Assembly (NCBI GenBank): GCA_902793685.1
Contig: CADBEN010000003.1
Coordinates: 1-64,000 of the forward strand
Length of the DNA: 64,000 bases
Origin: an uncultured Lachnospiraceae bacterium
Lineage (GTDB): Bacteria; Bacillota; Clostridia; Lachnospirales; Lachnospiraceae
Direction: 5' to 3'
Below the pieces are notes generated by a model. That model ran no database searches. It was given only the letters and a program-made list of their open reading frames with translations, and was not told the DNA's origin. Position 1 is the stretch's first letter. Each line of letters begins with the position of its first letter. A program made the translations under genes and the position numbers. Positions 1 through 7,285 of this stretch are shown here, piece by piece.

Positions 1-1
1 T

Positions 2-130
2 GAGGTTCACGCAAGGGCGGCGTACGAAGCCAAGAACTTTATTGGATGGGCAAGATTAGCGCTTACTTACCCACCCAAGCTACAGAAGCGCCGAAAAAAC
101 CGTATCCTTTCCGGGATACGGTCAGAATGA
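2..130 (+). CDS. C-terminal tail of an unknown protein, cut by the window edge
   Basis: An open frame enters from the left edge and runs 42 codons to a TGA at 128-130. The tail is basic and aromatic (YEAKNFIGWARLAL, then PPKLQKRRKNR) and its last residues are encoded by the hairpin at 99-122. A strong terminator follows at 148-184, which supports a real gene end. The basic tail and neighbouring transposase would fit the end of another transposase, but I do not recognise the family. Function left open. Confidence 0.4.
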   Translation, partial: EVHARAAYEAKNFIGWARLALTYPPKLQKRRKNRILSGIRSE

Positions 131-140
131 AGACAAAGTC
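99..140. repeat. Left copy of ~40-bp inverted repeat with perfect hairpin
   Basis: A 9-bp perfect stem (99-107 with 114-122) and 6-nt loop are followed by CAGAATGAAGACAAAG. The same hairpin recurs at 2374-2397 with the flank inverted, so the pair faces inward around the transposase. Confidence 0.65.
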
Positions 141-147
141 TTTTTGG

Positions 148-184
148 GAACCAAGCTCTCTTACGAGATTGGTTCTCTTTTTTT
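148..184 (+). terminator. Intrinsic terminator, GAACCAA...TTGGTTC stem with T7
   Basis: GAACCAA (148-154) pairs with TTGGTTC (169-175), with an inner CTC/GAG pair, and runs into seven T. It lies 18 bp after the stop of the partial ORF. A very similar terminator (GAGAACCAA/TTGGTTCTC plus T7, then TTTTTTTGA-CTCAA) occurs on the minus strand at 54804-54841, again directly followed by the same hairpin-repeat family. Confidence 0.85.
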
Positions 185-240
185 GACTCAAAACTCATAA
201 ATGATCAATGCCGGGGTTAGAATTCAATTCCCGATTGGCT

Positions 241-560
241 GATGTACGGATGCAGAGGGTAAAAACAAGTCTCTCCATCCGTATGAAGACTGATGCCCTA
301 CTGTCCGGGTACGAATGGTGGAGCGCGAGAAACAAGCATACCCACCGTAAGGCAGGTGATCTTCCTGGCTGCGATACGGATGGTGAGGCGCAAGAAGCAA
401 GCATACCCGCCGTAAGGTGAAGAATCTTGCCGGTGGCGATACCAATGGTTAGGGCTAAATTTACGCATCTCCATCCGTATGAAGACGATGTCTTGCCGCA
501 CGGATACGAATGGTTAGGATAAAATACAGGCACCGCCCTTCGTATGGAGACGAATCATTC
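241..560. repeat. Array of about 4.5 imperfect ~65-bp hairpin repeats
   Basis: Units begin near 265, 332, 397, 463 and 526, preceded by the tail of another unit at 241-264. The pattern is ACAAGCAT, then CCATCCGTAT-GAAGAC-GATG, then TCCGGATACGAATGG, then a purine-rich tail. Each unit can fold because CCATCCGTAT pairs with ATACGAATGG. Units have diverged (for example ACCCACCGTAA as the left arm of unit 2). The best-preserved unit (463-527) closely matches the minus-strand units at 54659-54787. Function unknown; REP-like or structured-RNA roles are possible. Confidence 0.75.
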
Positions 561-637
561 TGAGTCGAAAGCAAAGTCTTCTGTGGGCCGATCTCATTAC
601 TGTGCCGGTTCTTCTTTTGACTTGAAAAGTCATAGTG

Positions 638-765
638 CCCCTTTGCGGCTTGACTGCCTTATATCAGCAGGCCGCACAGGAGTCAAGCCTGCCGCAGGCA
701 CCGTTCCGGCTTTGGGCTTGACTCCTGTGTGACCTGCTGAAAAACTGTAATCAAGCCGCAAAGGG
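638..765. repeat. 128-bp imperfect palindrome with ~51-bp arms
   Basis: The left arm 638-689 (CCCTTTGCGGCTTGA ... CAGCAGG ... CACAGGAGTCAAGCC) is the near reverse complement of 714-765. The matching blocks are CCCTTTGCGGCTTGA, CAGCAGG and CACAGGAGTCAAGCC, separated by short mismatched internal loops. The central ~25 nt contain a smaller TGCC-GCA-GGCA hairpin. The structure resembles a foldback or MITE-like element, or a strong structured-RNA segment. No coding potential is visible. Confidence 0.8.
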
Positions 766-897
766 ATATTTCCGGGTGGATAAATCCGCCCGATTTCCCA
801 TGGTTTTTCAATGTTTTCCACAACTTTCAGAACCTGATGACCATTGCTTGAAATAGGCCTGTTCTGCTGTTTTAATGGTTTTAGGAGGTATTCCGCC

Positions 898-2352
898 ATG
901 ATGACGAAAGAAACCAACCTTAAACGAGAACAGGTTTCCTTTTTCTCTATGGATGATCTGGTGCCGCAGGACCACATCCTCAGGCTGATCGACAGATCCA
1001 TGGATTTCAGTTTTATCTATGACCTTGTCGAAGAAAAGTACTGCCTGGATAACGGAAGACCCAGCCTGGATCCGGTCATGCTTATTAAGATACAGCTGAT
1101 CCAGTATCTCTTCGGAATCAGGAGCATGAGACAGACGATCAAGGACATCGAAGTCAACGTTGCCTACCGGTGGTTCCTGGGCCTGTCCATGCTTGATCCG
1201 GTCCCTCATTTCACCACGTTTGGAAAGAACTATACAAGACGGTTTAAGGATACGGACCTTTATGAACAGATCTTCGAGAGAGTTCTGAGGGAATGCATGA
1301 GTGCAGGTTTTGTTGACAGCCGTACCCTTTTTATTGATGCAACACACATCAAGGCCGCAGCCAACAACAAAAAATATATCAACCGCGAGGCAAAGCGTGC
1401 CGCGAAGTTTTATGAAAAGGCACTCCGGGAAGAGATCGAAAAAGACCGGAAGGAACACGGCAAAAAACCGTTGAAAGATAAAGATGGTAATGATCCTCCG
1501 GGAGGCACTGGCGGGGATGACGGGACAACTGTCAAGGAAAGCAAAACCGACCCTGAGAGCGAATGGTTCCACAAGGGCGAGCATAAGCAGGTCTTTGCGT
1601 ACACTGCCGAGACAGCCTGTGACAAAAACGGGTGGATACTGGGATATACCGTACATTCCGGAAATGAACATGATTCAACGACTTTTCCAGAGATCTATGA
1701 CAAGGTGAAGCACAAGGATCTGGAGACGGTAGTTCTGGACGCCGGATATAAAACCCCGGCCATCGCAAAAAAACTCCTTGATGATGCAGTAAAGCCATTA
1801 TTCCCTTACAAACGTCCGATGACTAAGGAAGACTTCTTCCCGAAGTACGAATACGTCTACGATGAGATGTATGACTGTTATATCTGCCCGTCGAACAAGG
1901 TGCTTGAATACAGCACAACAAACAGGGATGGCTATCGGGAATACAAGTCGAACCCTGGCGACTGCAGAAACTGCCCGCATCTTTCAAAGTGTACACTTAG
2001 CCGGGATCACCAGAAAGTGGTTAAACGGTACGTGTGGGAAGACTACATGGAGCGTTGTGAAGATATCAGGCACACGCTCGGAATGAAGGAACTATATCAA
2101 AAGAGAAAAGAAACCATCGGAAGGGTCTTCGGAACAGCGAAAGAGTTTCACGGTCTGAGGTACACAAACATGGTTGGGAAAGCCCGGATGCGGATGAAAG
2201 TCGGGCTTACCTTTACGTGCATGAACCTGAAGAAACTGGCAAAAATGAAGCAGCGGTATGGCCTGCTCAGGCCGCTTGTCTCTTTATTTTTGACGTTTAT
2301 ATGGGAAATGTCATCTCAAAACGACGAAGCAGCTTTAGGATGCGCATCCTAA
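898..2352 (+). CDS. IS1182-family transposase (probable loss of catalytic Glu)
   Basis: DDE transposase of 484 residues. An N-terminal DUF772-type segment (residues about 1-110, with YLFGIRSMRQTIKDIEVNVAYRWFLGL split over it) precedes the catalytic core. D147 (LFIDATHIKAA) and D281 (VVLDAGYK) look like the two catalytic aspartates. A CxxC-type segment (YICP, CRNC, HLSKC) lies near residues 325-370. Family members I know read KRKETIERVF at the third catalytic position; here codon 408 is GGA, giving TIGRVF, so the expected glutamate appears lost. The start is the first ATG after AGGAGG at 883-888; a second ATG follows at once. The stop codon lies inside a 34-bp palindrome. Length and frame are otherwise intact. 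Confidence 0.9.
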   Translation: MMTKETNLKREQVSFFSMDDLVPQDHILRLIDRSMDFSFIYDLVEEKYCLDNGRPSLDPVMLIKIQLIQYLFGIRSMRQTIKDIEVNVAYRWFLGLSMLDPVPHFTTFGKNYTRRFKDTDLYEQIFERVLRECMSAGFVDSRTLFIDATHIKAAANNKKYINREAKRAAKFYEKALREEIEKDRKEHGKKPLKDKDGNDPPGGTGGDDGTTVKESKTDPESEWFHKGEHKQVFAYTAETACDKNGWILGYTVHSGNEHDSTTFPEIYDKVKHKDLETVVLDAGYKTPAIAKKLLDDAVKPLFPYKRPMTKEDFFPKYEYVYDEMYDCYICPSNKVLEYSTTNRDGYREYKSNPGDCRNCPHLSKCTLSRDHQKVVKRYVWEDYMERCEDIRHTLGMKELYQKRKETIGRVFGTAKEFHGLRYTNMVGKARMRMKVGLTFTCMNLKKLAKMKQRYGLLRPLVSLFLTFIWEMSSQNDEAALGCAS

Positions 2353-2360
2353 AGCTGCTT
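2327..2360 (+). terminator. 34-bp perfect palindrome spanning the transposase stop codon
   Basis: AAGCAGCTTTAGGATGC is followed directly by its exact reverse complement, centred between 2343 and 2344. The TAA stop of the transposase (2350-2352) is in the right arm. There is no loop and no long T tract, so it may stop transcription together with the next hairpin, block read-in translation, or act as a transposon-end structure. Confidence 0.7.
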
Positions 2361-2400
2361 TATCTTCGTTCTGACCGTATCCTTTCCGGGATACGGTTTT
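2357..2400 (+). repeat. Right copy of inverted repeat; hairpin with T tract
   Basis: The hairpin ACCGTATCC-tttccg-GGATACGGT at 2374-2397 runs directly into five T and would serve as terminator for the transposase. Upstream CTTTATCTTCGTTCTG is the complement of the sequence inside the left copy at 123-140. Confidence 0.7.
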
Positions 2401-2435
2401 TGCTTTCTGAAGGTATTTTGCTTTCTGAAGGTATT
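2400..2435. repeat. Tandem duplication of 18 bp (TTGCTTTCTGAAGGTATT x2)
   Basis: Two exact head-to-tail copies at 2400-2417 and 2418-2435 lie immediately outside the right inverted repeat. This may be an insertion or slippage scar. No function is suggested. Confidence 0.85.
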
Positions 2436-2492
2436 CCGCGGCCGCAAGCATCGGCCGCCTGCAGAGGAACTTGCAGCCTGCCCGGCTTTACT

Positions 2493-3866
2493 TTACATCG
2501 AGATCACACCCAGCACGCTGAGAAGGGAGCTCAGCAGGATCACGAGAAGGATCGGGAAACAGATGTAGCGGATCATGAACTCAAAGACATTCTGGCGGCG
2601 GAACTCTCCGCCGTTCTTTTTGACTTCCGCTTCCAGGCGCTTCAGGCCGATCACGCGGACCACCAGCAGGCAGGTGCAGACCGCAGCGATGGGCATCATC
2701 ACCGAGTTCGTGATGAAATCGAAGAAATCCAGGAACTGCATGCCGATGACGGTGACCGCTGCCAGCGGACCGTAGCCCAGGGAGGACAGCGTCCCGATGG
2801 CCACCATGATGACACTCATCAGTGCCACCGACTTGACACGGGTGATCCCCAGCTCGTCACAGAAGGTCGCCACTGCGGACTCTGCCAGCGCGATGGCGCT
2901 GGTCAGTGCCGCGAACAGCACCAGCACAAAGAACAGGACGCCCATCAGGGTCGTGAAGCCCATGCTCTCCAGGACCTTCGGCAGCGTAATGAACATGAGG
3001 GACGGGCCCGCCTTCAGCATGGCCGGATCCCCGCCGGAGAAGGCGAAGACCGCCGGGATGATCATAAGGCCCGCGATCATGGCGATGCCCGTGTCGAAGA
3101 TCTCGACCTGGACCGTGGCGTTCTCGATCTCAACGTCATCCTTCATATAGGATCCGAAGGTGATGAGGATGCCCATGGCGATGGAAAGCGAGTAGAACAT
3201 CTGCCCCATGGCGGATACCAGCGTCATCCAGGAGAAGTTCGCCGGATTCGGCACCAGGAAGTACAGGACCCCTGCCATGGCGCCGGGACGGGTCACACTG
3301 TAGCCGCAGATGATGACTGCCAGCACCACCAGCACCGGCATCATGAAGCGGGAGATGCGCTCGATGCCGCTGTCGACGCCCATGACGATGACCGCCATGG
3401 TCATCGCGGCAAAGACGAGGAACCAGAATTCCGTCGCGGCCCCGTTGGAGATAAACTTCCCGAAATATCCGTCCTGGGCCAGAGCCGTGTGGTTTCCGCG
3501 GATATACTCAAACAGGTACTTCGTGACCCAGCCGCCGATGGTCGAATAGTAAGGCACGATCAGCATCGGGATGATGGCATTGATCCAGCCGCCGAAGCGG
3601 AGTCCTGCCCGGTGTCCGAAATGAGCATAGGCGCTGACCGGACTCTTTTTTGTCATGCGGCCGATGGCCGATTCCGCCATGATCATCGTATAGCCGAAGG
3701 TCATCGCGAAGATGATGTAGACCAGCAGAAAGATCCCTCCGCCGTACTTCGCCGCGAGGTACGGGAATCTCCAGATATTGCCCAGTCCCACCGATGCGCC
3801 TGCCGCGGACAGCACGAACCCCAGACGGTTCGTAAAGCTGCCGCGATTCTTTTTCTGCTCTTCCAT
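2493..3866 (-). CDS. Sodium:neurotransmitter symporter (NSS/SNF) family transporter
   Basis: Polytopic membrane protein of 457 residues that should import an amino acid or amine with sodium. The hallmark GNIWRFPY in the first helix is at residues 29-36, preceded by a Gly-rich unwound segment (SAAGASVGLG). Length and about eleven hydrophobic spans fit bacterial NSS transporters such as MhsT/Tyt1, which are shorter than the animal ones. The start is placed at the ATG after AAAGGGGAG rather than an upstream in-frame ATG at 3893 that would overlap this ribosome-binding site. It is transcribed alone, between the IS end and the TPM protein gene. The substrate cannot be read from sequence. Confidence 0.93.
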   Translation of the reverse strand: MEEQKKNRGSFTNRLGFVLSAAGASVGLGNIWRFPYLAAKYGGGIFLLVYIIFAMTFGYTMIMAESAIGRMTKKSPVSAYAHFGHRAGLRFGGWINAIIPMLIVPYYSTIGGWVTKYLFEYIRGNHTALAQDGYFGKFISNGAATEFWFLVFAAMTMAVIVMGVDSGIERISRFMMPVLVVLAVIICGYSVTRPGAMAGVLYFLVPNPANFSWMTLVSAMGQMFYSLSIAMGILITFGSYMKDDVEIENATVQVEIFDTGIAMIAGLMIIPAVFAFSGGDPAMLKAGPSLMFITLPKVLESMGFTTLMGVLFFVLVLFAALTSAIALAESAVATFCDELGITRVKSVALMSVIMVAIGTLSSLGYGPLAAVTVIGMQFLDFFDFITNSVMMPIAAVCTCLLVVRVIGLKRLEAEVKKNGGEFRRQNVFEFMIRYICFPILLVILLSSLLSVLGVISM

Positions 3867-3897
3867 AGCTGACTCCCCTTTGTTAGTTATCATCGTA

Positions 3898-3926
3898 CAG
3901 CCCGGAACGCAAAGCGTTCCGGGCTG
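3898..3926 (-). terminator. Perfect 13-bp stem hairpin with 3-nt loop
   Basis: CAGCCCGGAACGC-AAA-GCGTTCCGGGCTG lies between the end of the TPM gene and the start of the NSS gene. It lacks a T tract on either strand, so it is a weak or Rho-assisted terminator, or an RNA-stability element for the transcript ends. Confidence 0.55.
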
Positions 3927-4078
3927 CGATATCTCTGTAATGATGTCTTTTCCCCTGAAACATGCGGAATATTTATTATATCACAGGTGCGCGGAAACTG
4001 CCAGTCTCCGCATGCCCGGATCCAGAGGCTTAGGCATGCGCGGTCCTTTCGCTGCGTCCGCGGCATGCCGGGTCAGGC

Positions 4079-6739
4079 TCAGAAGCGGTGTCCGCCGCCT
4101 CCGCCGGAGTGGCCGCCGCCACCTCCGCCGCCTCCGCCGCCTCCGCCGGACCAGCCGCCGCCTCCGCCGCCGCTGCTCTTGCTGGGCGGAGAATAGACCT
4201 TGCTGGTGCCGGTAAAGACTGCCATCGGCGCCGCGACAGCCGAAGTGAAGACGATGGAATCCAGGATCTTCTGATCCGAAGGCGTCTTCGCGCTGCCGGT
4301 AAGCCGGAGGATCACATAATTCAGGATCATGGCCAGCGCCAGGGCCAGAAGCGCGTTGCTGGCGTACTTCATGGGCTGGTCGATCTTTCTTCCCTCCAGG
4401 ACGTCCCGGATCTGGGAGTATGCCTCCAGGATACACCGGTGATACTCTCCCCGGGAAGCGTACTTGTACACGTTGTCCGTGATGACATAGGCGTAGCCTT
4501 TGTCGATGTTCCGCAGGTTCTCGCCGTCGCTGTAGATATATATCTCGCGGTTCTCCATGTCGATCATGAACATGGTGCCGCTCTTTGTATTCTTGCCGAA
4601 CAGCGCTTCATAGCAGTCCGCCGCGAAATCATAGGTCGACTGCCCGTCGTCGGAATATCCTGTCGCCGTGCATGCGTTCCCGTACTCCGTCATCGGAAGA
4701 AGCTCTGTGAGAAGCATCTTCTCTTCCTCATCGGTCAGGAGATCCGCCGCGTCCTCCACAGTGACATAGTAACCTGTCGCCGGATTCTGCAAAAGGAGCG
4801 CTGCCCCGCCGGTCCCGCCGGGTCTGGTCTCCGTCCCTGCGGGGAATCCGCTTCCTGCTTCCGCAGATCCTGAAGCGGCCGATGCCGGCGCGTCCGCAGC
4901 CGTTCCCGCCACCGGACGGACCACGCCCAGGACTGCCGTCATCAGAAGCGCGCAGAGGACAATACAGGACATGGCCTGCTTTTCAGCCTTCGCTTTTCCC
5001 GGGCCGCGCTTTTTCTTCTGCGCCTTCTCCGCGCCGTCCCCCCCGTTCTTCGGGTTTCCGTCCTTATCTTTCTCCCGGAACTGGGGCAGAGGACGTGTCA
5101 CCAGACGGTTATACTGTCCGATAAAGCAGCCCAGGGCATAGCAGATGATCGCCAGGACCACAGCCGAAGCACCGTAAAAGATCAGGTCACTCACCGGGTT
5201 TACGACCACGACCACGGCTGCCACCGCCACAGAAACACCAAGCAGGATCGCCGGAAGCTCCGGCTTGCTGTCAGTCTCTCCCCAGCAGGTCACCAGGGTA
5301 AATACAAAGAACAAAAACAGAAATGCAGTGGAGAAGGGGAAGTCCCACTCCTGGATCCAGGCGAATACACAGACGACGATCGAAACAATGAAGGAGAAGC
5401 CTATCGTACAGGCAGCCATGAACAGAACGCCCGCGTCTTTATGCTTGACTTTTTTCGGCGTCCATGCCTTTTCACTCTTCTTTCTTTTCCCTTTCTGCCG
5501 GCTTCCGCTCTCCCGGGCGTTCTCTGCTTCCTCCGCCCAGTCGGCAGTTCCGCGTACAAGTTCTTCCGCCTGACGCTTCTCTGCGGCTTCTCTCTCCGCA
5601 ATAGAGTTCCGGTTCATCCAGCCCTTGTCCAGAATTTTGGCATCCCGGTCCCGGATCTCCTGGGCACTCAGTATATAGATCTCCATCATGATGATGGCTG
5701 CGCCTGCCGCCATCAGAAGCTCCGCGGAGGGATGCAGGGTCAGAAACAGATTCAGAAGAAAGAAGATCGGAACTGCGGTGATCAGGCTGATCAGGAAAAA
5801 GCGTATGTAGCTCACCGGCAGTTCGCAGCTGACCTTGCCTGTCTGACCGTTGACAGCCGCATAGGCGACACGATCCTCGTTCCGGAAGGACAGGAACCAG
5901 ACCGGCAGCATGGCGGCGGAGCTGCTCCCTTTCTTTACCGGAAGCTTCCGCGCCAGATCCGGATCCGTCAGATCCAGATCGTAATCATAACCGTCAAACT
6001 CATGGAATTTCAGGATCTTCTCCGCGACCTCCTTCGCCGCGAAATTCTCCGCATCCTCCTGATACACCGCGCTGTCCACATCGGCCACGGTGGCATAGCC
6101 GCCGGCAAGCCAGGTGGTGGAAAACTCCTTTGCGTCCTTCATCTCGAAGGGGGCAAGCTCCTGGCCGATGGCATCGTCGAAGGTCGAGGAGGCGTCGTAG
6201 GGCAGGTCCGCGAAGCTTGAGTCCACGTCACAGGTAAGATCACTGCGGTCAGTGACGATGTAATCCCCCTCCCGGTGTTCTTTTTTCCCGACAATGGAAA
6301 ACTTGCCCTTGATATCTACATTGTAGAGCCAGTACGGCATGTAGATGGGACGATAGTTGTCCAGATATTCCGGGTCCCGGAACACCGGAGGCGCGTAGAT
6401 GGAGCGGCGCGCCACGGCAGCGTAAGCCTCCCGGCAGTCCTTCTTCGTCTTCCGGAAGGGGATGATCTTTGCCGGGCGGCGGATCCCGGTCAGCCGGGAA
6501 TCCAGGACGTTGGAAGCGCCGCAGTAACTGCAGAATGCTGTCGCGTCCGTGTCAGAGGAATACATCTCCGCCCCGCACTGGGGGCAGGTAAAGACTGTGA
6601 CCTTAAGTTCAGACTCCTCGGCGCGGCTGGCGTACATCTTTGATTCCGGATCAAAACGGCCCCGGCAGGAATTGCAGCAGAGCTTCTGTTCTTCAATGCT
6701 GAATTTCAGGTCATCTCCGCAGTTCGGACAGATATACAT
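4079..6739 (-). CDS. Zinc-ribbon / membrane / TPM-domain fusion protein with Gly-rich tail
   Basis: An 886-residue mosaic. Two N-terminal zinc ribbons (CPNC...CNSC at about 4-25; CPQC...CSYC at about 52-74) are followed by a soluble region (about 80-310). Next come two membrane spans (about 318-360), a charged linker, more membrane spans (about 440-545) and a basic segment. Another span at about 612-636 precedes a TPM (YgcG/Psb32-like) domain at about 660-790, recognisable by LLTDEEEK...L and MFMIDMENREIYI. A final span (about 795-812) leads to a C-terminal tail of almost pure glycine ending HRF. TPM domains sit in membrane proteins linked to photosystem repair or unknown envelope roles. Here the fusion to zinc ribbons suggests an envelope-stress or assembly role, but function is unknown. 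It forms its own unit, downstream of a terminator. Confidence 0.85.
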   Translation of the reverse strand: MYICPNCGDDLKFSIEEQKLCCNSCRGRFDPESKMYASRAEESELKVTVFTCPQCGAEMYSSDTDATAFCSYCGASNVLDSRLTGIRRPAKIIPFRKTKKDCREAYAAVARRSIYAPPVFRDPEYLDNYRPIYMPYWLYNVDIKGKFSIVGKKEHREGDYIVTDRSDLTCDVDSSFADLPYDASSTFDDAIGQELAPFEMKDAKEFSTTWLAGGYATVADVDSAVYQEDAENFAAKEVAEKILKFHEFDGYDYDLDLTDPDLARKLPVKKGSSSAAMLPVWFLSFRNEDRVAYAAVNGQTGKVSCELPVSYIRFFLISLITAVPIFFLLNLFLTLHPSAELLMAAGAAIIMMEIYILSAQEIRDRDAKILDKGWMNRNSIAEREAAEKRQAEELVRGTADWAEEAENARESGSRQKGKRKKSEKAWTPKKVKHKDAGVLFMAACTIGFSFIVSIVVCVFAWIQEWDFPFSTAFLFLFFVFTLVTCWGETDSKPELPAILLGVSVAVAAVVVVVNPVSDLIFYGASAVVLAIICYALGCFIGQYNRLVTRPLPQFREKDKDGNPKNGGDGAEKAQKKKRGPGKAKAEKQAMSCIVLCALLMTAVLGVVRPVAGTAADAPASAASGSAEAGSGFPAGTETRPGGTGGAALLLQNPATGYYVTVEDAADLLTDEEEKMLLTELLPMTEYGNACTATGYSDDGQSTYDFAADCYEALFGKNTKSGTMFMIDMENREIYIYSDGENLRNIDKGYAYVITDNVYKYASRGEYHRCILEAYSQIRDVLEGRKIDQPMKYASNALLALALAMILNYVILRLTGSAKTPSDQKILDSIVFTSAVAAPMAVFTGTSKVYSPPSKSSGGGGGGWSGGGGGGGGGGGGHSGGGGGHRF

Positions 6740-6758
6740 GCTTTCCTCCCTTAATCAG

Positions 6759-6792
6759 AAAAACCGCGGAAAACGGGCTGGGCTTTCCGCGG
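6759..6792 (-). terminator. Intrinsic terminator after the DUF805 gene
   Basis: On the minus strand CCGCGGAAA (6792-6784) pairs with TTTCCGCGG (6772-6764) and runs into TTTTT. It closes the DUF805 transcript before the TPM gene starts at 6739. Confidence 0.85.
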
Positions 6793-6810
6793 TGTCCTCC
6801 GCAGCAGAAA

Positions 6811-7176
6811 TCAAATAGTCGTGTTTCCGTAGATCCCCTTCGGGTTCGGACCGTACTGGTTGTCTCCGGGCTCGCTGTCTCTGATACACCAGACCAGCAG
6901 GATGATCCATCCGATGACCGGGACAAAGTGCAGAAAGATCCACCATCCGCTCTTTCCGATGTCATGCAGCCTGCGGACTCCCGCCGAGAGCGTCGCAAGA
7001 CTCAGCGCGATGGAGACCACTGTTCCGATCCCGTTGTGCGGTCCCAGCAGACGATTGATCAACGCGGACACAATGCCCACAAACAGGGCAAAATACCAGT
7101 ACTCGCTGCGTCTGGCGCGTCCTTCGAAGGTCATGATCTTCGCGATGCAGACCTGTACAGCTTCCGTAAAACTCAT
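6811..7176 (-). CDS. DUF805 small membrane protein
   Basis: A 121-residue protein with about four membrane spans. Family signs are the N-terminal FEGRARRSEYWYF, the central VRRLHDIGKSGWW and a short C-terminal tail after the last span (DNQYGPNPKG). DUF805 proteins are inner-membrane proteins of unknown function in many bacteria; no catalytic residues are known. The start follows AGGAGG. It is transcribed alone: a terminator follows it and a 109-bp gap separates it from the lipoprotein gene downstream of its start. Confidence 0.9.
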   Translation of the reverse strand: MSFTEAVQVCIAKIMTFEGRARRSEYWYFALFVGIVSALINRLLGPHNGIGTVVSIALSLATLSAGVRRLHDIGKSGWWIFLHFVPVIGWIILLVWCIRDSEPGDNQYGPNPKGIYGNTTI

Positions 7177-7285
7177 TGCAGTTCCTCCTAAAGCAGTATT
7201 CTTTTAACAATATAGCGCTTTTTCGATGAAAATTCCATCCCCGCATAAGGAACTGCCTTGATACACAGAAGCAGCTGCCCGGTGA

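Larger units (their letters stand above)
131..897. other. 767-bp non-coding, hairpin-dense region upstream of the transposase
   Basis: No convincing gene is present; open frames here are short and repetitive on both strands. In order it holds a terminator (148-184), an array of ~65-bp hairpin repeats (about 241-560), a small hairpin with TGACTT/AAGTCA arms near 618-632, a 128-bp palindrome (638-765) and the ribosome-binding site AGGAGG (883-888) of the transposase. Confidence 0.7.
99..2400. mobile_element. Putative IS1182-type element or composite bounded by inverted repeats
   Basis: An intact-length IS1182-family transposase ORF lies between two inward-facing copies of a ~40-bp repeat. Each copy has the hairpin ACCGTATCC-tttccg-GGATACGGT followed inward by CAGAATGAAGACAAAG (left) or its near-complement CTTTATCTTCGTTCTG (right). 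The repeats could be element ends, or two copies of a terminator belonging to related elements. The interval also holds the hairpin array and a long palindrome, so the true IS may be smaller, with its left end somewhere near 770-890. Boundaries are inferred; no target duplication was identified. Confidence 0.4.

Noticed and set aside
241-560. Possible CRISPR array
   Set aside because: Units are imperfect, about 65 bp, and similar along their whole length with no unique spacers; each is itself a hairpin, and no cas gene is nearby.
2217-3872. 551-codon plus-strand frame opposite the NSS transporter
   Set aside because: Very rich in His, Asp and Arg, with no domain pattern; complement of a membrane-protein gene.
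3987-4196. Poly-proline open frame on the plus strand
   Set aside because: It is the complement of the glycine-rich tail codons of the TPM protein.
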